This document shows, one piece after another, positions 48,888 through 61,430 of a stretch of 64,000 bases of DNA (within the stretch, counting starts at the first letter, position 1; every line of letters begins with the position of its first letter). Location of the stretch: contig NC_044402.1 in the NCBI RefSeq assembly GCF_006542625.1, positions 26,877,553 through 26,941,552 on the forward strand. The letters run 5' to 3'. The DNA comes from Nomascus leucogenys (taxonomy: Eukaryota > Chordata > Mammalia > Primates > Hylobatidae). The translations under genes were made by a program, and so were the position numbers. A model generated the notes under the pieces. The model made no database searches. It saw only the letters and a list, made by a program, of their open reading frames with translations, and was not told the DNA's origin.

Positions 48888-51800
48888 CTTTGCGGAGAAG
48901 GGGGAAGAAAGGAAATTAAAAATTGTGAACAGAACGATTGTTAATTAAAAAAACTAAAAACAAAGATGAGTCGTTAGGGTGTTAGTACATTAGTCGGTTA
49001 GTAAAATGACACATTGCATGAATGATCTTGTGTTAGTTTCTCAAAAAAAAGGCACCCGACACAGAAAAAGAGAGTGGGGGGAAGACAATGAGACCAGGAC
49101 TCTATGGAAAACCATGCCACCTGGGGCACAGCCAGAAAAGGAGCTGCAGTCTACATGCCATTGCAGCTCCCTGCTTCTTCCAAATCTCTCTCAGACCAGA
49201 CTTCACCCATTAGAATTAGTACCATACTTACTTCCCAAGGGCTCTTCTGAACGAACACCACCCACTCCCTTCCCACCCTCTAACACAAACCCATTCCACC
49301 TCTTCCAAAAGGAAAGACCCCCAACAGGTACCATTCCACATGTAGATAAACAGATACAAAGAACTGAAATACAAATATTTTGGGGTTTATTTTTTTCACA
49401 TCTGACTATGACTACAATGTGGATAAATGATCATGACATCCTCCCAGAAAGGAAAAAACTTAAAACGTTTACAGATCAAACGTAGCATAGAAAGTCTGCC
49501 TTATGTAGTGTACTCTAGGTTTCCATAGATAATTAAACATCTACGGCCTATTTGATTTTTGTGGATGTGTGCAACCAGAGAGAAACATTTTTCTTTCAGT
49601 TTAGAATTAGTAGAATGTATCAAAAAAAAGTTAGAATCTTCTTTATTACTCAATAAGGTCATTAATTTGTTTACTTGGCCAGAATGCCTTGGAATCTCTC
49701 TCCCCCAATTCCTCTTGAACAATGCTTTTCAAGCTTTTATGTAATTTATTGTATGGCTAGCAGGGAAGACTGGCAGGTTAAACATGATTAGAAAAGCCCT
49801 CTGGAAGACTGGAAGACTGGTAACCTCAGTTTTGTGTTTGTGGTTTAACAAAAGTTAACACATAGAGGTAAAGCAATGAAAGTTATGGCCATGACCTTGG
49901 ACTCAGGCAAGGTCAAGGACAAATTACCACCCCACTACCACATACAAACACACAAATTCCTCACTACCTTGGTCCCTAATCCCAGTTATAGTTTGCAACA
50001 GATACAGGTAGTCCACATTCCTTCCTTTAATTGAAAGCCATAATGAAATACCTGGCCTTGGTCCTGACCTGGCTTAAAGGCAAAACCATGAATAGATGAT
50101 CACGAAGGAAGAAATGAGAGTTCTGCTCCATTTGGTAATAAGTACTCCGGGAAACCCCAGGTAAACTTTACTCAGATGAATTTTTGTCATAAAAGCCATT
50201 CAATCTTACCAAAAATATGAATAAGGCTGCTATAAGTTTGTTGTCAAATATTTATGGAGCTATTTATAATTTAATTGAAAAGACAGGAAGGTCCCACCAT
50301 TCAAATGCATCCTAGGGAACTCAAATAGATGTTATAAATATTATTTTAATGGGCAAAATAATAATCTTATATTATTCACATTAAAATAATTGCATTTGCA
50401 AAATCAACTTTGCTTTTCAGAGATTTTCCTCTTTCAATAAATTGCATTTGGATGCAAAATTTAGTCAGAATTTCAATGAGGTTCAATTTTAGGTTCGCTT
50501 TCTCACAGAAGATTAATACTCCCTCTGCCAAGAAATACCCCCAATACTGTAGGGCCTCTGTATCCCTGTCTAGAACAGAGAATTGCACTTAGCTGCATCT
50601 TTGGCACCAGACAGATGCAGTCACCTTTGAAACAGAATGCTCAGCCTGTAGATCATGTGCACGTCACAGCACGTCTATACCCAGACCACGGATGAGCTCA
50701 TAATCCTTCTGGAACATAAGGTGCTTTGCATATTTAGCCACCACACATGGCTGCAGAAGATTGTAATCACCATTTTGCAAATGGAGACTGTGGTGGAGAA
50801 GGGTCAAATGGCTTGCCCAAGGGCACAGAGCAGAGTTGGGCCTTAGAACACGAAGGGCAGGGGCGGGAAAAACATCCAGGGTGGTTTTCCTCTAGCTGCT
50901 CTGATTAAAACAGCACAAACAATATTTGAATTACAGTTTGGTTTATCCTCTCTCCATCTAAAGGACTTAAGTGGGCCTGATACTATTTTAGAAAAGTGTT
51001 TTTAGTAGAAACCAAAGTGAGCCTTTCACAGGAGAATTGGAATCATTCCAGAATGGCAAGGAAGGGTGGTGGGGGAGATAGAGAAACAAATCGGTGAGAA
51101 TCATGACCTGATTGTGCTCTGAAGTACATGAAAAGTCTCTCCTCCACTGATTAATGCCTAAAGCGTGTTATTTTGTACCTGCCAATCAAAACTAGCAAAA
51201 GGTTGTATTTCACTTTTAGGTCTAGTCTCTGCAGCTCACATGTAACAAGCCCTTATGTGTTAGCAAATGGATATTTGATTTGGGTTCTCTTGACAGTTGA
51301 GAGGTTCAGAGGTTCTCTCCTGGGTAAGTATGGATGGGGAATGATGAAAGAAGATATTAGCAATAGGGTTCTTTGGCCTTGGAGGAAAAACATAGAACAA
51401 TGATTCAAAAATATCAGATTCATGAATGTCAAGATGATTGGGGACACTAAGTCTGGTGTCATTTGGCATTTTTACCTGAGATACATGTAATCTCCCAACA
51501 GGATGGCTTCCTTGACATACGTAAGTGTGGAAATGTGTTTCAAATGTGTGCCAGCCTATACCATTTGTTTAGTATTAGTAAGGAGTTACACTTTTATCAA
51601 ACAGAAAACAAAGGCAAACACCTATCATTTCTTACGCTTTCACATTGACATTAGAAGGTATTAAATCAATCATATGGCAGAAGAAAATTTGGTAAGCACT
51701 TTTTGATAAGCACTTCAGAAAGTATAGTGTTTTCTGGTTAATAAAGCCTGGATGCCATCCAACTGGGTTTAATGACAGATTTGCAAATAGGAAAACCAAG

Positions 51801-52733
51801 TGAAAATGGCAGCCTGGAAAAGGCGGTCTCAGCACAGACTTTGATTTTTATAGGAAATGGTTTTCTTTTACTGATGTGAGCTGATGAGGTATTGTTATTG
51901 TTATCATTATTACTAGTCATGAAATTGAAAACAACTTCACTTGGCTAAAGCTTTCTGAGAATGTTGTCACCTGACGGAGGTGCCTGCTTAGAATCGGCAA
52001 GCGATGGGAGTTCCCAAGCACGGACAGAACCAGGAAAGGCTGCTCCAAAGTTGACTTTTTTATTTGGGTCCTTCCACTTTCCAGGCCTCCCAGTCAACTG
52101 AAGAGTCTCGGAGGGAGAGACAGGGGCAATAGAGTAGGACCACCGCATCAAGAACAGAGAAACAGAGGAATTCAGAAAGATCCCGGCTAATTAATTCCAA
52201 AGCTAGAGGTTAATATAAAAGAAAAAAATAGTTGGGAAAGGGTAGTAAATTAAAAGAGGAAAAGGAAGACTTTTTCTGGAAGGAACTAAAATTATGGCAT
52301 CGTGGCAATGGCTAACTTAATTAAAAAGAAAAACATATATTCAAAGAATGAGGAAAATCTACAAAGCTGCAGCAACAAAATGCCGTCCTTAATTGAATTT
52401 AACAATAATACGATAAGATTCAAATATAATTAAGAAAATGATAAAAGGAAAGCAGAATAAAAGGAATAAAAGTATTTATAACTTTTATTATCTATACAAC
52501 TGAGGTTTTTTTTTCTTAAATAACAAGCACAGAGGGAGAATTGAAGTATGTGGAGAAACAAATTTTAATAATTTTCCATGTGAAATTGCAAAGACTGGGA
52601 GAAAGTTACACGTTAACATCTCCATCCCTGAATGTCTACCCCTCTCCACCTCATGCCCGTCACTTGCTTCACAAACTTACTACCCAGCCACCTAAGACGA
52701 GCCTTCCAGGCATTCTCTCCCCTCAGCCATTAC
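48888..52733 (-). other. NRXN3: Intron upstream of the SS2 microexon
   Basis: This 3.85-kb intron has donor gtaatg at 52733 and acceptor cgcaaag at 48888. I recognise no mobile element in it. The last 120 nt before the acceptor carry a cluster of ACUAAY motifs and a pyrimidine tract. The rest (about 49000-52730) is ordinary AT-rich unique sequence in which I see no further exon. Confidence 0.9.
48973..49003 (-). promoter_or_regulatory. ACUAAY cluster upstream of the SS2 acceptor
   Basis: On the sense strand TACTAAC occurs at 49003-48997 and at 48987-48981, ACTAAT lies between them at 48994-48989, and CTAAC follows at 48977-48973. They sit about 86-116 nt before the microexon. TACTAAC is an ideal branch-point sequence and also the core of STAR-protein (Quaking) sites, so the cluster may be a distal branch point, a protein site or both. 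An AG at about 48954-48955 lies between it and the acceptor. Confidence 0.45.
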
Positions 52734-53035
52734 CTGCCGGAGGTTGCGTGTCACTTTGACATCATGCCAGGCGTTGTCGTTGAATTTTCCATTCACTGGC
52801 TCCACAATGGCCTCAAAGGCCCCGGACCCCAGGTTAATGACCAAGGAGACCGCACCATCCTTCAGAGCCAGGTTGACATAGTCAGCCGACTTGCCCGTGT
52901 GCAGGATGAGGCCGTTACGCTGCCAGGTCTTAAAGGAGAGGGTGATTTCATCACTGCTGCTCTGGATCGGGTTCTGAGACAGGTCGTAGCACAGGTACTC
53001 TGAGCCTCGGAAAGTGGCCACATTCTCCTCTCGAG
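52734..53035 (-). CDS. NRXN3: Neurexin LNS2 exon before SS2 (REENVATF...TRNLRQ)
   Basis: This 302-nt exon starts after acceptor tttcctatag (53036) and ends CAG before donor gtaatg (52733). It supplies the last two bases of a split codon (probably Ala), then 100 residues from REENVATFRGSEYLCYDLSQ to DVKVTRNLRQ. These form the N-terminal half of the second LNS domain, a calcium-binding jelly-roll fold of presynaptic alpha-neurexins. The upstream boundary is phase 1 and the downstream boundary phase 0. Residues SEYLCY, KTWQRNGLIL, NLALKDG and FEAIVEP match NRXN3 as I recall it; NRXN1 reads SEYFCY, KTLQRNGLML, NLALKNG and FEALVEP. The preceding SS1 region is not found in the 11 kb upstream. Neurexin identity is certain; the paralogue call is strong but made from memory. 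Confidence 0.96.
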
Positions 53036-53748
53036 CTATAGGAAAAGAAAAGAGGAAAGCACTCAACACTTGTCTGGCAAGAGTCAGATCTATGCAAATA
53101 CCAAAGAGAACACACCGCAGGGGCACTGCCCTGTTCTTGTGCTGATACCAACACAGCACTCCCTTCAACTCTTCTGTAAGTTGTATATCGAAACACCAGG
53201 GAAACTAGCAGCAGGAGTGACTGCAGAGAAAAGACGTGTCCACACGAGGGTAGAAGACAAAACAAGATGGTGCAAAAGAGATTGCTGCCTTTCCTTCGAA
53301 TTTTCTCAAGAAAAACCTAAAGGGAGATTTCATGCAAAATGATCAAGTGAGGCTCGAGTTGCTTTTGCTTCAGGAATTGCTTTTAAATGCTTGTAGAAGA
53401 GCTGGTTTAGAATGGATAATTAACTGTTCTGACAGAGGACTCTTTAACTCCAGGTAGCTTTTATTGACCAATAACTAAAAATAAATTACCCTGAAAGATC
53501 TGGCTCTGATTTTCATCTGTCAATAACTCAGCTAACTTTGGTTTCTATAGTACAGTCCTAAGCCCCGTGGAACATGGCTGGGTTGTTAAGTAGGAGGTTG
53601 GACCTGAGCAGGTGATACAGCAGGTAAGGAGAGGGGAAGAGAATTAATTTGATATGTTTGGATAAGACAGCAATACCACTGTTAAACTCAAGACTCCCTG
53701 CTCTAGGGTATCCTGTTTTAGATGACCCTGGTTGGACTATCCCTATGG

Positions 53749-53861
53749 CCACAGAACTAGGGTTCCACAGGGCCAAGATCGCATTCTCTTCTTCCCCACA
53801 GAACCATCCTTCCCCACAGAACTAGAGTTCCATGGGGCCAAGATCGCATTCTACTGGAGCC
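53749..53861. repeat. 65-bp tandem duplication
   Basis: The block beginning ACAGAACTAG at 53751 recurs at 53816, an offset of 65 bp, and includes the shared GGGCCAAGATCGCATTCT in each copy with a few differences. A shorter echo (TTCCCCACAGAAC) lies in the spacer. Confidence 0.9.
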
Positions 53862-53966
53862 CATATTCTCTTTCAAGAAAATATTTCATAAACTGGGACC
53901 CTGTAATTGCCCACCCAAAAAGCCTTAAGCCTGTTTTTCAGGGCTTGTGCAGGCCTCTGGATCCAT

Positions 53967-54301
53967 TTTTCTTTTTTCTTCTTTTTCTTTTTCTTTTTAT
54001 TTCCTTTTTTTTTTTTTTTTTTTTTTTTGAGTCTTGCTGTGTCACCAGGCTGGAGTGCAGTGGTGTGATCTCGGCTCACTGCAACCTCCGCCTCCTGGGT
54101 TCAAGCGATTCTCCTGCCTCAGCCTCCCAAGTAGCTGGGACTACAGGTGTGTGACATCACGCCTGACTAATATTTGTATTTTTAGTAGAGACAGGGTTTC
54201 ACCATGTTGGCCAGGATGGTCTCGATCTCTTGACTTTGTGATCTGCCTGCCTTGGCCTCCCAAAGTGTTGGGATTACAGGCGTGAGCCACTGCGCCCAGC
54301 C
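53967..54301 (-). mobile_element. Alu, full-length dimer
   Basis: Reverse Alu with a long T-rich tail (53967-54029). CTGGATCCAT (53957-53966) and CTGGATCTAT (54302-54311) form the target-site duplication. It is in NRXN3 sense orientation, 0.93 kb upstream of the 302-nt exon, and marks the edge of the element-free block. Confidence 0.95.
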
Positions 54302-56670
54302 CTGGATCTATCTTTCTAAAGGCAAACCATACATATTGCAAGGTCTGAGGAGTAGCCGTGGGAGACTATTTGCAGAGACGTGGATAGGGCTTGTCCATTA
54401 GGCTGGGGCAACCACATGCATTCATACCAGACCCTTCATGATATAGGACAAAGCCAGAGGTGGGAAGAGAAGGGAGTAGACCATGGGCTGAGGACTAGGG
54501 ATTGGCTGGTTCCCCTTGCACTGCTATTTCCCAATGCGGAACTCCAAGGAATCCAAAAATTCTAAATTTGAGCCTGGCTTTCCAAGTAGTTATAAAGGTA
54601 TATTTGTCAAGGTAAGAGGGTGAAATATATTTTATTTAATTATTTGTTGATTCGATCTATAATTTTGACACACAGTGTTATGACCTTCCATTTGTCTTCT
54701 TGCCAGATAGCCTTACTTAGAATGGTCTACTTCATACCAGAGTTGGTCAAAAGCTATCAAAAGCACCTCATTACTAAAAGAAAATGGCAACAATAGTTGA
54801 GATATACAGTTTACCTCTAAAGATTGGAGGCTACAAAATAAGGTTGAGAGAATTCTATTTTCCCTGCTGGAACTACACTCCAGGCTTATTAACCAAAGCC
54901 AAGTCCACTTCAACTCAGATCTGTATTAACCATTACAGCCCCAGGTAAATTTCTTAGGCAAAATAAATATTTTCTCATCATAAAGTAAGAGCTGTAAAAA
55001 GGAGATATTTTATAATGTGAAAAGACTACTACCCACTACATATTGTTAAATTAATCTTAGCATTATGACATCATTAAAACATCAACCTCAGCTTCCTACT
55101 CCAGGGAGTTAAAGAAGAGATCAAGTTTCTCTTGTGTGTTTCAGAGCAGCCCAGTTATATGTATCTACCTGCATATGTCTGCTTGCACACACACTGGTAT
55201 AAGCAAAAGAGACCTGTTCACCTATAAATGCTCACAGGGTAGCTTGCACAGGTATAAGTAGTTAGCCCATAACTTATGCTGAATTTTAGCAGAAATAGCC
55301 CCCAAAAAAATAATAAAGCAGAAATTCGACACTGTCTGCATGTTTGGAGTAGATCTATCCAATCCCCAAGTGTTCTGTCTATTGTCATGATCTCTCCCCT
55401 CATTTCTGAAGAAACGTCTTTGTTAAAATGCAATTGGACAAGCCCCTGTTCAGGAGACCTGGAGGTGACCCTGATCTAGAGTAGAAGGTGACAAATCAAA
55501 TGGCATTATCACAACTAAGCTCTTTTTCTACAGACATGGATGTCCGCAGAGCCAACTACTGTGCATGTCCTTGGCACCACAAGTGGTATATTAATGGGTG
55601 TCTTCTATAAACATTTAAGTTATACCTTGTGTGCCCACTGAACTGAGATAAATGAGCAAGGAAAGTAGTGCCTATAAAGAGAGCTTAAATTAATCATCCA
55701 GTACCCTTCAAAGGGGAAAAGTTTGACACAGAACAGCAAGGCACCAGATATTATTTAAGGTGCTACATGGTGCTTAATATTTTTTATATAATTAGGGCAA
55801 GAAGTCTGTCAAAATAATAAATTTTAGAGCTATAAGGGATTTTAGAGATGGCCTGATTTAATGCCCTTATTTTATTAAGGAAGAAATTGATGACTAGAAA
55901 TAAGTGAGTTGCCCGAGACATCACAGTTAGTTTGTGGTACTCTGGGCTTGGGGCACATCTGGGCTTTTCTTAGTCTAAGTATTCATTATCTTCCCTTTGC
56001 CCATCACTCTGGATATTCCAGATGCACCTACTTGTCTTGTCAAAGGCCACAAATGATTCCATGGAACTGTGCATTGACTGACAAACCATTCCAAACTTTG
56101 AATAAATTGAGCCAGAAACCAATTCCTCTCACCTTACGTGAATCACTCATTCACCAAATGTTTCCCTTTCAGCCCCTAGATCTGCATTTAAAGCAAAAAC
56201 ACTTCTTTTATGTGGGAGGCCATGGGGGAAAAATGGCATCAGTGTAGAGAAGAGAATATCACCATAAATAAATAAGAACTAAAACCAACATGAGGAGGAA
56301 AAGGCCTATGCAAATCACATGCATATTTATGCTAATCTCCATGCAAATATACCAACGAAGATTTTATGTGGCCAAGTGCTTTCCTTTGCAAATATTTAAC
56401 AGAAATTGCTGTAACCATTCACAACCTTCCCAATCTTTTCATCCAACGAAGAATTTTCTCAGTTTACCTCTTCCCTGAGTCAGAGGAGGCTACCAAGATC
56501 AGCATTACCCTGTTGGGATATCTCCTCCATTGGTCAACAAACAATAGACAACTGAAAGCTTCTCTCTGAATCGTATCCTACATAAGCAAATTTATATGAT
56601 TTTCAAGTGATGGAATAATTTTCCCCTACATGTTATGGGGTAAGAGACACTAGCAATGCATAACCCAGTC

Positions 56671-56769
56671 CTTTTTTTTTTTTTTTTTTTTTTGAGATGG
56701 AGTCTCGCTCTGTCACCCAGGCTGGAGTGCAGTGGCACGATCTCTGCTCATTGCAAGCTCCGCCTACCG
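56671..56769 (-). mobile_element. 5'-truncated Alu stub (99 bp)
   Basis: Only the T-run and the 3' end of the right arm ('ggagtctcgctctgtcaccc' to 'gcaagctccgcct') are present. An exact 11-bp target-site duplication ATAACCCAGTC flanks it at 56660-56670 and 56770-56780, so it inserted in this short form rather than being cut down later. Confidence 0.93.
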
Positions 56770-59700
56770 ATAACCCAGTCTTTAAAAGAGCAAATCAAGG
56801 ACTAGAAAGGAGAAGGAGAAAAAAATGAGGACCTTGAAGAAATCACTGTTTTGTACATTTGCACAACTGACATGATTTTTCTTCTAAGACCTCCAATCTA
56901 TCTTAATTTCCTTCCAGTAGCTGAGACTCAACCACTCTCTTATCACCTTGAAAACCATATTAAGTTGACAGTAAGGGTAACTAAAATGGGCAAAACCAAA
57001 TAGTGACAAACATGCATTTCTACCTTTATTCAATCCTTTGAATCCTCCATTAGAAAAAACAAAATAGCACCCAAAAATCTGTTTTTTATACTTGGTGTTT
57101 ATACTGTGAAGGAGGTTGAAGAGACAATGCAGTCACCTTGTATTCATTCAAGCTAAACAGGTGGAGAAAATGAATGCAGGGCATTATGTAACACAATACA
57201 CAACAGCTTAGCATAAAACTACAGCTTGGCAAGAGAGGAGGCACTGACATAGCTAATGGACTGTTTAGATCCATTTAAATTATATCATCCCAAAGTTTAC
57301 AATCAATTGCATAAGTGTAAAAATGAAAAGTGTTATTCTCACTGCATGAAAAGCAAAGCTCAACTCTGTATGACAACAAATCATTTACCCATTATTCGTA
57401 AGCGTCCAATTGATTAAACACTAGATGCACTCTAGATATGTATAACTGAAGATTTTAAATCAGTTTGTATAAGATATATAAAGTACTGATCTTTCAAATG
57501 GCTGGTTAATTCAATACTGATATATACTTAGTATTAATAAGCATTTACTTAATTCTATTCTTCACTCCTTTCCCCCTAAAAGACACCCAACTTATAATTT
57601 ATATAATAATCACTCTATTTCTCTGAGAAATTCCAAAGCAGACTAAAATACTCAGTGTTATATTTTATTACTATGCAATCTAAGAAGTGTGGGGAAAATG
57701 CATATAACTGTTTAATTAGGCCTGACATTCCTAATGGCTTGGTGTCTTAAAAACCCAAACTGGGCTTTAAGGGCAAAGAATTTGAACTTCTATAAGTTAT
57801 GGGGAACCACTGCATAATTTTACTGAGAGGGATAGAAGGATTCAACCTGTATTTTTAAGAGATTGCATAATCTTTTAGAAATACATTTGAACTACTTTTT
57901 CAGGGGTTGCCTGGAACTGGTTCAGCCTAGATGTTGATATAGTTCCTGGATATAGTGAGGTTTGCACTTCACTGGGCAAGAATGTAAGCAGAAGTTCCTA
58001 GCAGAACAATCTAAGAGAGGCAGAGGCACCAGCAAGCCAGAGGACACAGGAGGAAACCAAAGTGTGGATAACTTAAGGTCCAAGTGCAATCATTGGAAAG
58101 CCAAAGACCAAAGGCAAAATTTGACAGAAAAAGACAAAGAATTAGTCAAGAAAGGACTGAAAATGAAAACATGTCAGGCATTGATAAAGAAGGATTCTAG
58201 GGCCATTTGCAAGCAGGTATTTACATGCATCTAAACGTGTCATGGATTTCCAAATGCCTTCTTAATCATTATTTGTATTCTCTCAATGCTCTGTGAGGTC
58301 ATTTTGCTATAATTACACCAATGTGAGGAAATAGAGACACATAGAGTTTACAGGGGTCGTACAAGGTACTACGGAGTGCCATTTCCAAAACTGTAACGCT
58401 ATGATTTTCATTCCATTGCTTTTGCTACTACAGCATACCACTACTTTGCCAGGAACTCAGATTCCCAAAGCAGATGCCTAGCACCCTATACCTGATATTC
58501 TGCAGCTGCATGAAGTTCAACCTGTTGAAAGGTAAAACTACTACCAATGGGAGGTAAGAGCCCTGGTAGGCAGCAGGAAACCAAGCAGGCAAGTAGGGGA
58601 GTACGTTGACTTTCTTTCCAAATTCTCAGCCCCAAGCTGAAAAAAGCCAATCTGAGAAGATAACACTCTTTACCTCCAACAGAGAGCCTCGGAAATGGAA
58701 TTTTTAGATACTTAGAAGAGCCCGTTAAAATGCTGACCCCTCTGAAATGGCTGTAGCCAGTGGTCCTGTGAAGAACACCTGCTAAGCTCCAGAAAAGGAG
58801 GGGGAGCCAGCTTCCTGATGATGAGCTTCAGAGACACAGCGAAATTGTTCTCATTGTAGCATGAAGCCTTTGTCCTTCAAATTGGTCTCATACAGCAGCG
58901 CAGTGCAGTACTTTAGTCTGTATTCATGCAAAGATAACCTGGCTGCCCATCCTGGCCTGGCCCACCTGGAAACTAACAAGGCACAAAAACAAATGGGCTA
59001 CTATTGCCTTGCCTGCTAGGCAAAGAGATGGCCTGTGGTCTTGTGGCCAGCCTGTGAACTCATTTACTCTCTGTGAAGACAAACTCAGCAGGGGCTATAT
59101 TGTGCCTTCTCCACCAGTGCAACTGCAATCAGAGGTTGGAGGTTCTCAAGTCGTGAACTCACAGATCACCCAATTCTAGCCAGTGCTTTCCAGGCAAAGA
59201 AGCCTCAGTAATTACAAAAGAAGTAATGGGTCCAAGGGAAAAGGGTACACAACTGCAGAAATAAACGTCTAGGGAATAAGTCCACGACTGCACAATTCTA
59301 CTCATTCCTGGGGGATGGAGGGGCTGCATATACCCTCAGTGCTGAAAGGTATCTTGAGCTAAAACAGCAATTTGAGTATTTTGCTGGCCAAAAAACAAGG
59401 CAAATATGAGTTTGTTCCTCTACAAGTCTGTTTCCTTACTATCCAACCTGCTAAGAATCCAGTACACTGAACAGGAACACCTACCTCTAAGAGCCTCTTA
59501 GGAAGCTGTGAGCAGACATCCAAGTTATCTGCTGAGCTGTGAGATGATCATATTTGCAAAAATGAGGGGAAAGTAGAAATCCTTTTAGTGGAGTGAATTC
59601 TATTGTACACTGAATGACATTTCCTGCTAGAATTTAGGGAGGAACAGAATGATTGTGTTAAAAGGCAAAAGATTGCACAAGTGAACTGCACTCTTGGCTC

Positions 59701-60469
59701 TCCCTGTCTCATTTCCCTTACAGTGTATTTTAGGGCCAAAGAAAGCATTAAGAGAGATCAAGCTGCAGAGCCATCCCCCAAGGACAAACAACAAAATCCT
59801 TTACCTGCCACATCCCATCACACAGGTATTTTAAAAGCAGAGTGTACCAGCAGACAGGAAATTGTGTCACCCTGAGCAATCCTGCACTACAAAAGAAAAT
59901 ACACAGGAAATCTTACCTCCTGAGGCCATTTCCAACCCTTATCCTCAGACTCTCTGTAGGAAAGATGCAGCAGAGAAATAAATGGACTTTTCCGCACTGC
60001 CTGGGTCACTCACTAGCCTGCAGATGCTTCTTGAAAGTGATGAGAAGGAAAATAGTAAATCAACTTGTCACTTGGAAAATAAACAGCCAGCATCCTGGTG
60101 AGGGAAGCTGCCTCCGTCCACAGAAAAATGGCCTGGAAAACCACGCTTCACTGAAATCACTAGAAAGCTAGTGGTATCCTAAAGACTGAATTGCTGTTAA
60201 CTGCATTACAATAAAAGTTATATTTTTGTTTATTCACTTAAAAAGAAAAGATTCACAGGTGCCTACTATGCACCAGGTAATGTGTTCAGTGCTGAATGCA
60301 CTTAAGTTACATCGCAACCTTGTAAGTATAAATCATTAGCTGACATTTTACAGAAAAAAAGAAATTGTAAAGCTAAAAAATTCTGAATGCCTGCTATGTG
60401 CCAGGCCCTGACAACGGATTCATGTTAACAGGGCCCTCGGCCTGGTTGAACAGTGGACTTACGTTATGA

Positions 60470-60655
60470 ACTGTAATGATAAAAGCTTTGAATCAGACAG
60501 ACACGGGTTTGACACCCAGCTCTGAAACTTATCTAAATCTATGGAACTCTAGCTTATTACTTAACTTCTCTAACCCTTCTTTCCCTAATCTACAAAATGA
60601 GAATAATCATAGTACATATTTCATAGAGTTGCTGTGAGGCAGGAATACAATAAAG
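60470..60655 (+). mobile_element. MIR SINE
   Basis: 'tgaatcagacagacacgggt', 'ccagctctgaaacttatc', 'ttaacttctctaacccttct', 'tctacaaaatgagaataat' and 'agagttgctgtgaggcagga' match the MIR consensus in order. Confidence 0.8.
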
Positions 60656-60689
60656 TTCTTGGCCCAGTTCCCAGCCATAGAAGTGTTAG

Positions 60690-61075
60690 CTATCGTTGTT
60701 GTTGAGAAGGCATGCACAAGCAAATAATTACCAGTGTAGTAAGTGTTTGGTAGGTGATATAGGCACACAGAAGAGGGAATAACTGACCCTGGGCATAAGA
60801 GAAGGTTCCATACAGGAGGTCATACTTAAAATGTGTCTTGAGTTACGAATAGGAGTTTACCTACAAAGGGAGGAATGAAATGCTAATTAGAAGAAACAGC
60901 ATATCCATTGGTGTGGTCATTAGAAGAGCACAGAGTATTTAGGAGAAGGTGAAAAGTGCTAGGTGGCTAGGGCAATGGACATGTGTATAGGTTCAAGATG
61001 CAGACAGGGGCCTTCTCTACAACATTCTTGAGGACTGGGGATGGGGAATTAACAGAGAAGAAATTCAGCTAATGA
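60690..61075 (+). repeat. Ancient mammalian interspersed repeat, same class as 5225-6250
   Basis: 'gttccatacaggaggtcata', 'cttaaaatgtgtcttgagtt' and 'agggcaatggacatgtgtat' resemble the middle of the repeat at 5225-6250. Family not assigned. Confidence 0.4.
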
Positions 61076-61142
61076 GTGGCACAATTATAGCTGTATTGTA
61101 CCAGGGGTCCAGTGGGTGGACAAATGGCTAGAGAGGTGAAGA

Positions 61143-61430
61143 GGGAGCCAGGAGACATTTCTAAGATAGGATGGATATTGCTAAAAAATAAAAAATAAAA
61201 AAAAACACAAAACATGAGCCAATTGTTTGCCAATTGTACTGCACAAAATTGTACTGCCTGTCTTCCCACTTATGATAATTTGTGTAATATAGGGATCCAG
61301 GAGACATTTCTAAGATAGGATGGATATTGCTAAAAAAAAAAAAAAAGAAATAAAAAAAGAAATACACAACCTGAGCCAATTGTACTGCGCATGCCTGTCT
61401 TCCCACTTATAATAATTTACGTAACGTACT
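61143..61430. repeat. 149-bp tandem duplication, two diverged copies
   Basis: Copy 1 begins GGGAGCCAGGAGACATTTC at 61143 and copy 2 GGGATCCAGGAGACATTTC at 61292. Both run through an A-rich stretch, 'gagccaattgt', 'cctgtcttcccacttat' and 'ataattt' to about 61430. The A-rich middle differs in length, and copy 1 has an extra duplicated CCAATTGT stretch. Confidence 0.95.

Noticed and set aside
52632..53003. 123-residue open frame on the plus strand opposite the 302-nt exon
   Set aside because: It is a mirror of the neurexin exon. The minus-strand frame has family identity and correct splice sites.
53732..54154. 140-residue open frame running into an Alu
   Set aside because: The C-terminal half (FFFFESCCVTRLECSGVIS) is Alu translation. 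Similar frames at 9326-9587, 13819-14127, 35924-36181, 38454-38722, 41066-41320 and 54034-54285 are all Alu-derived.
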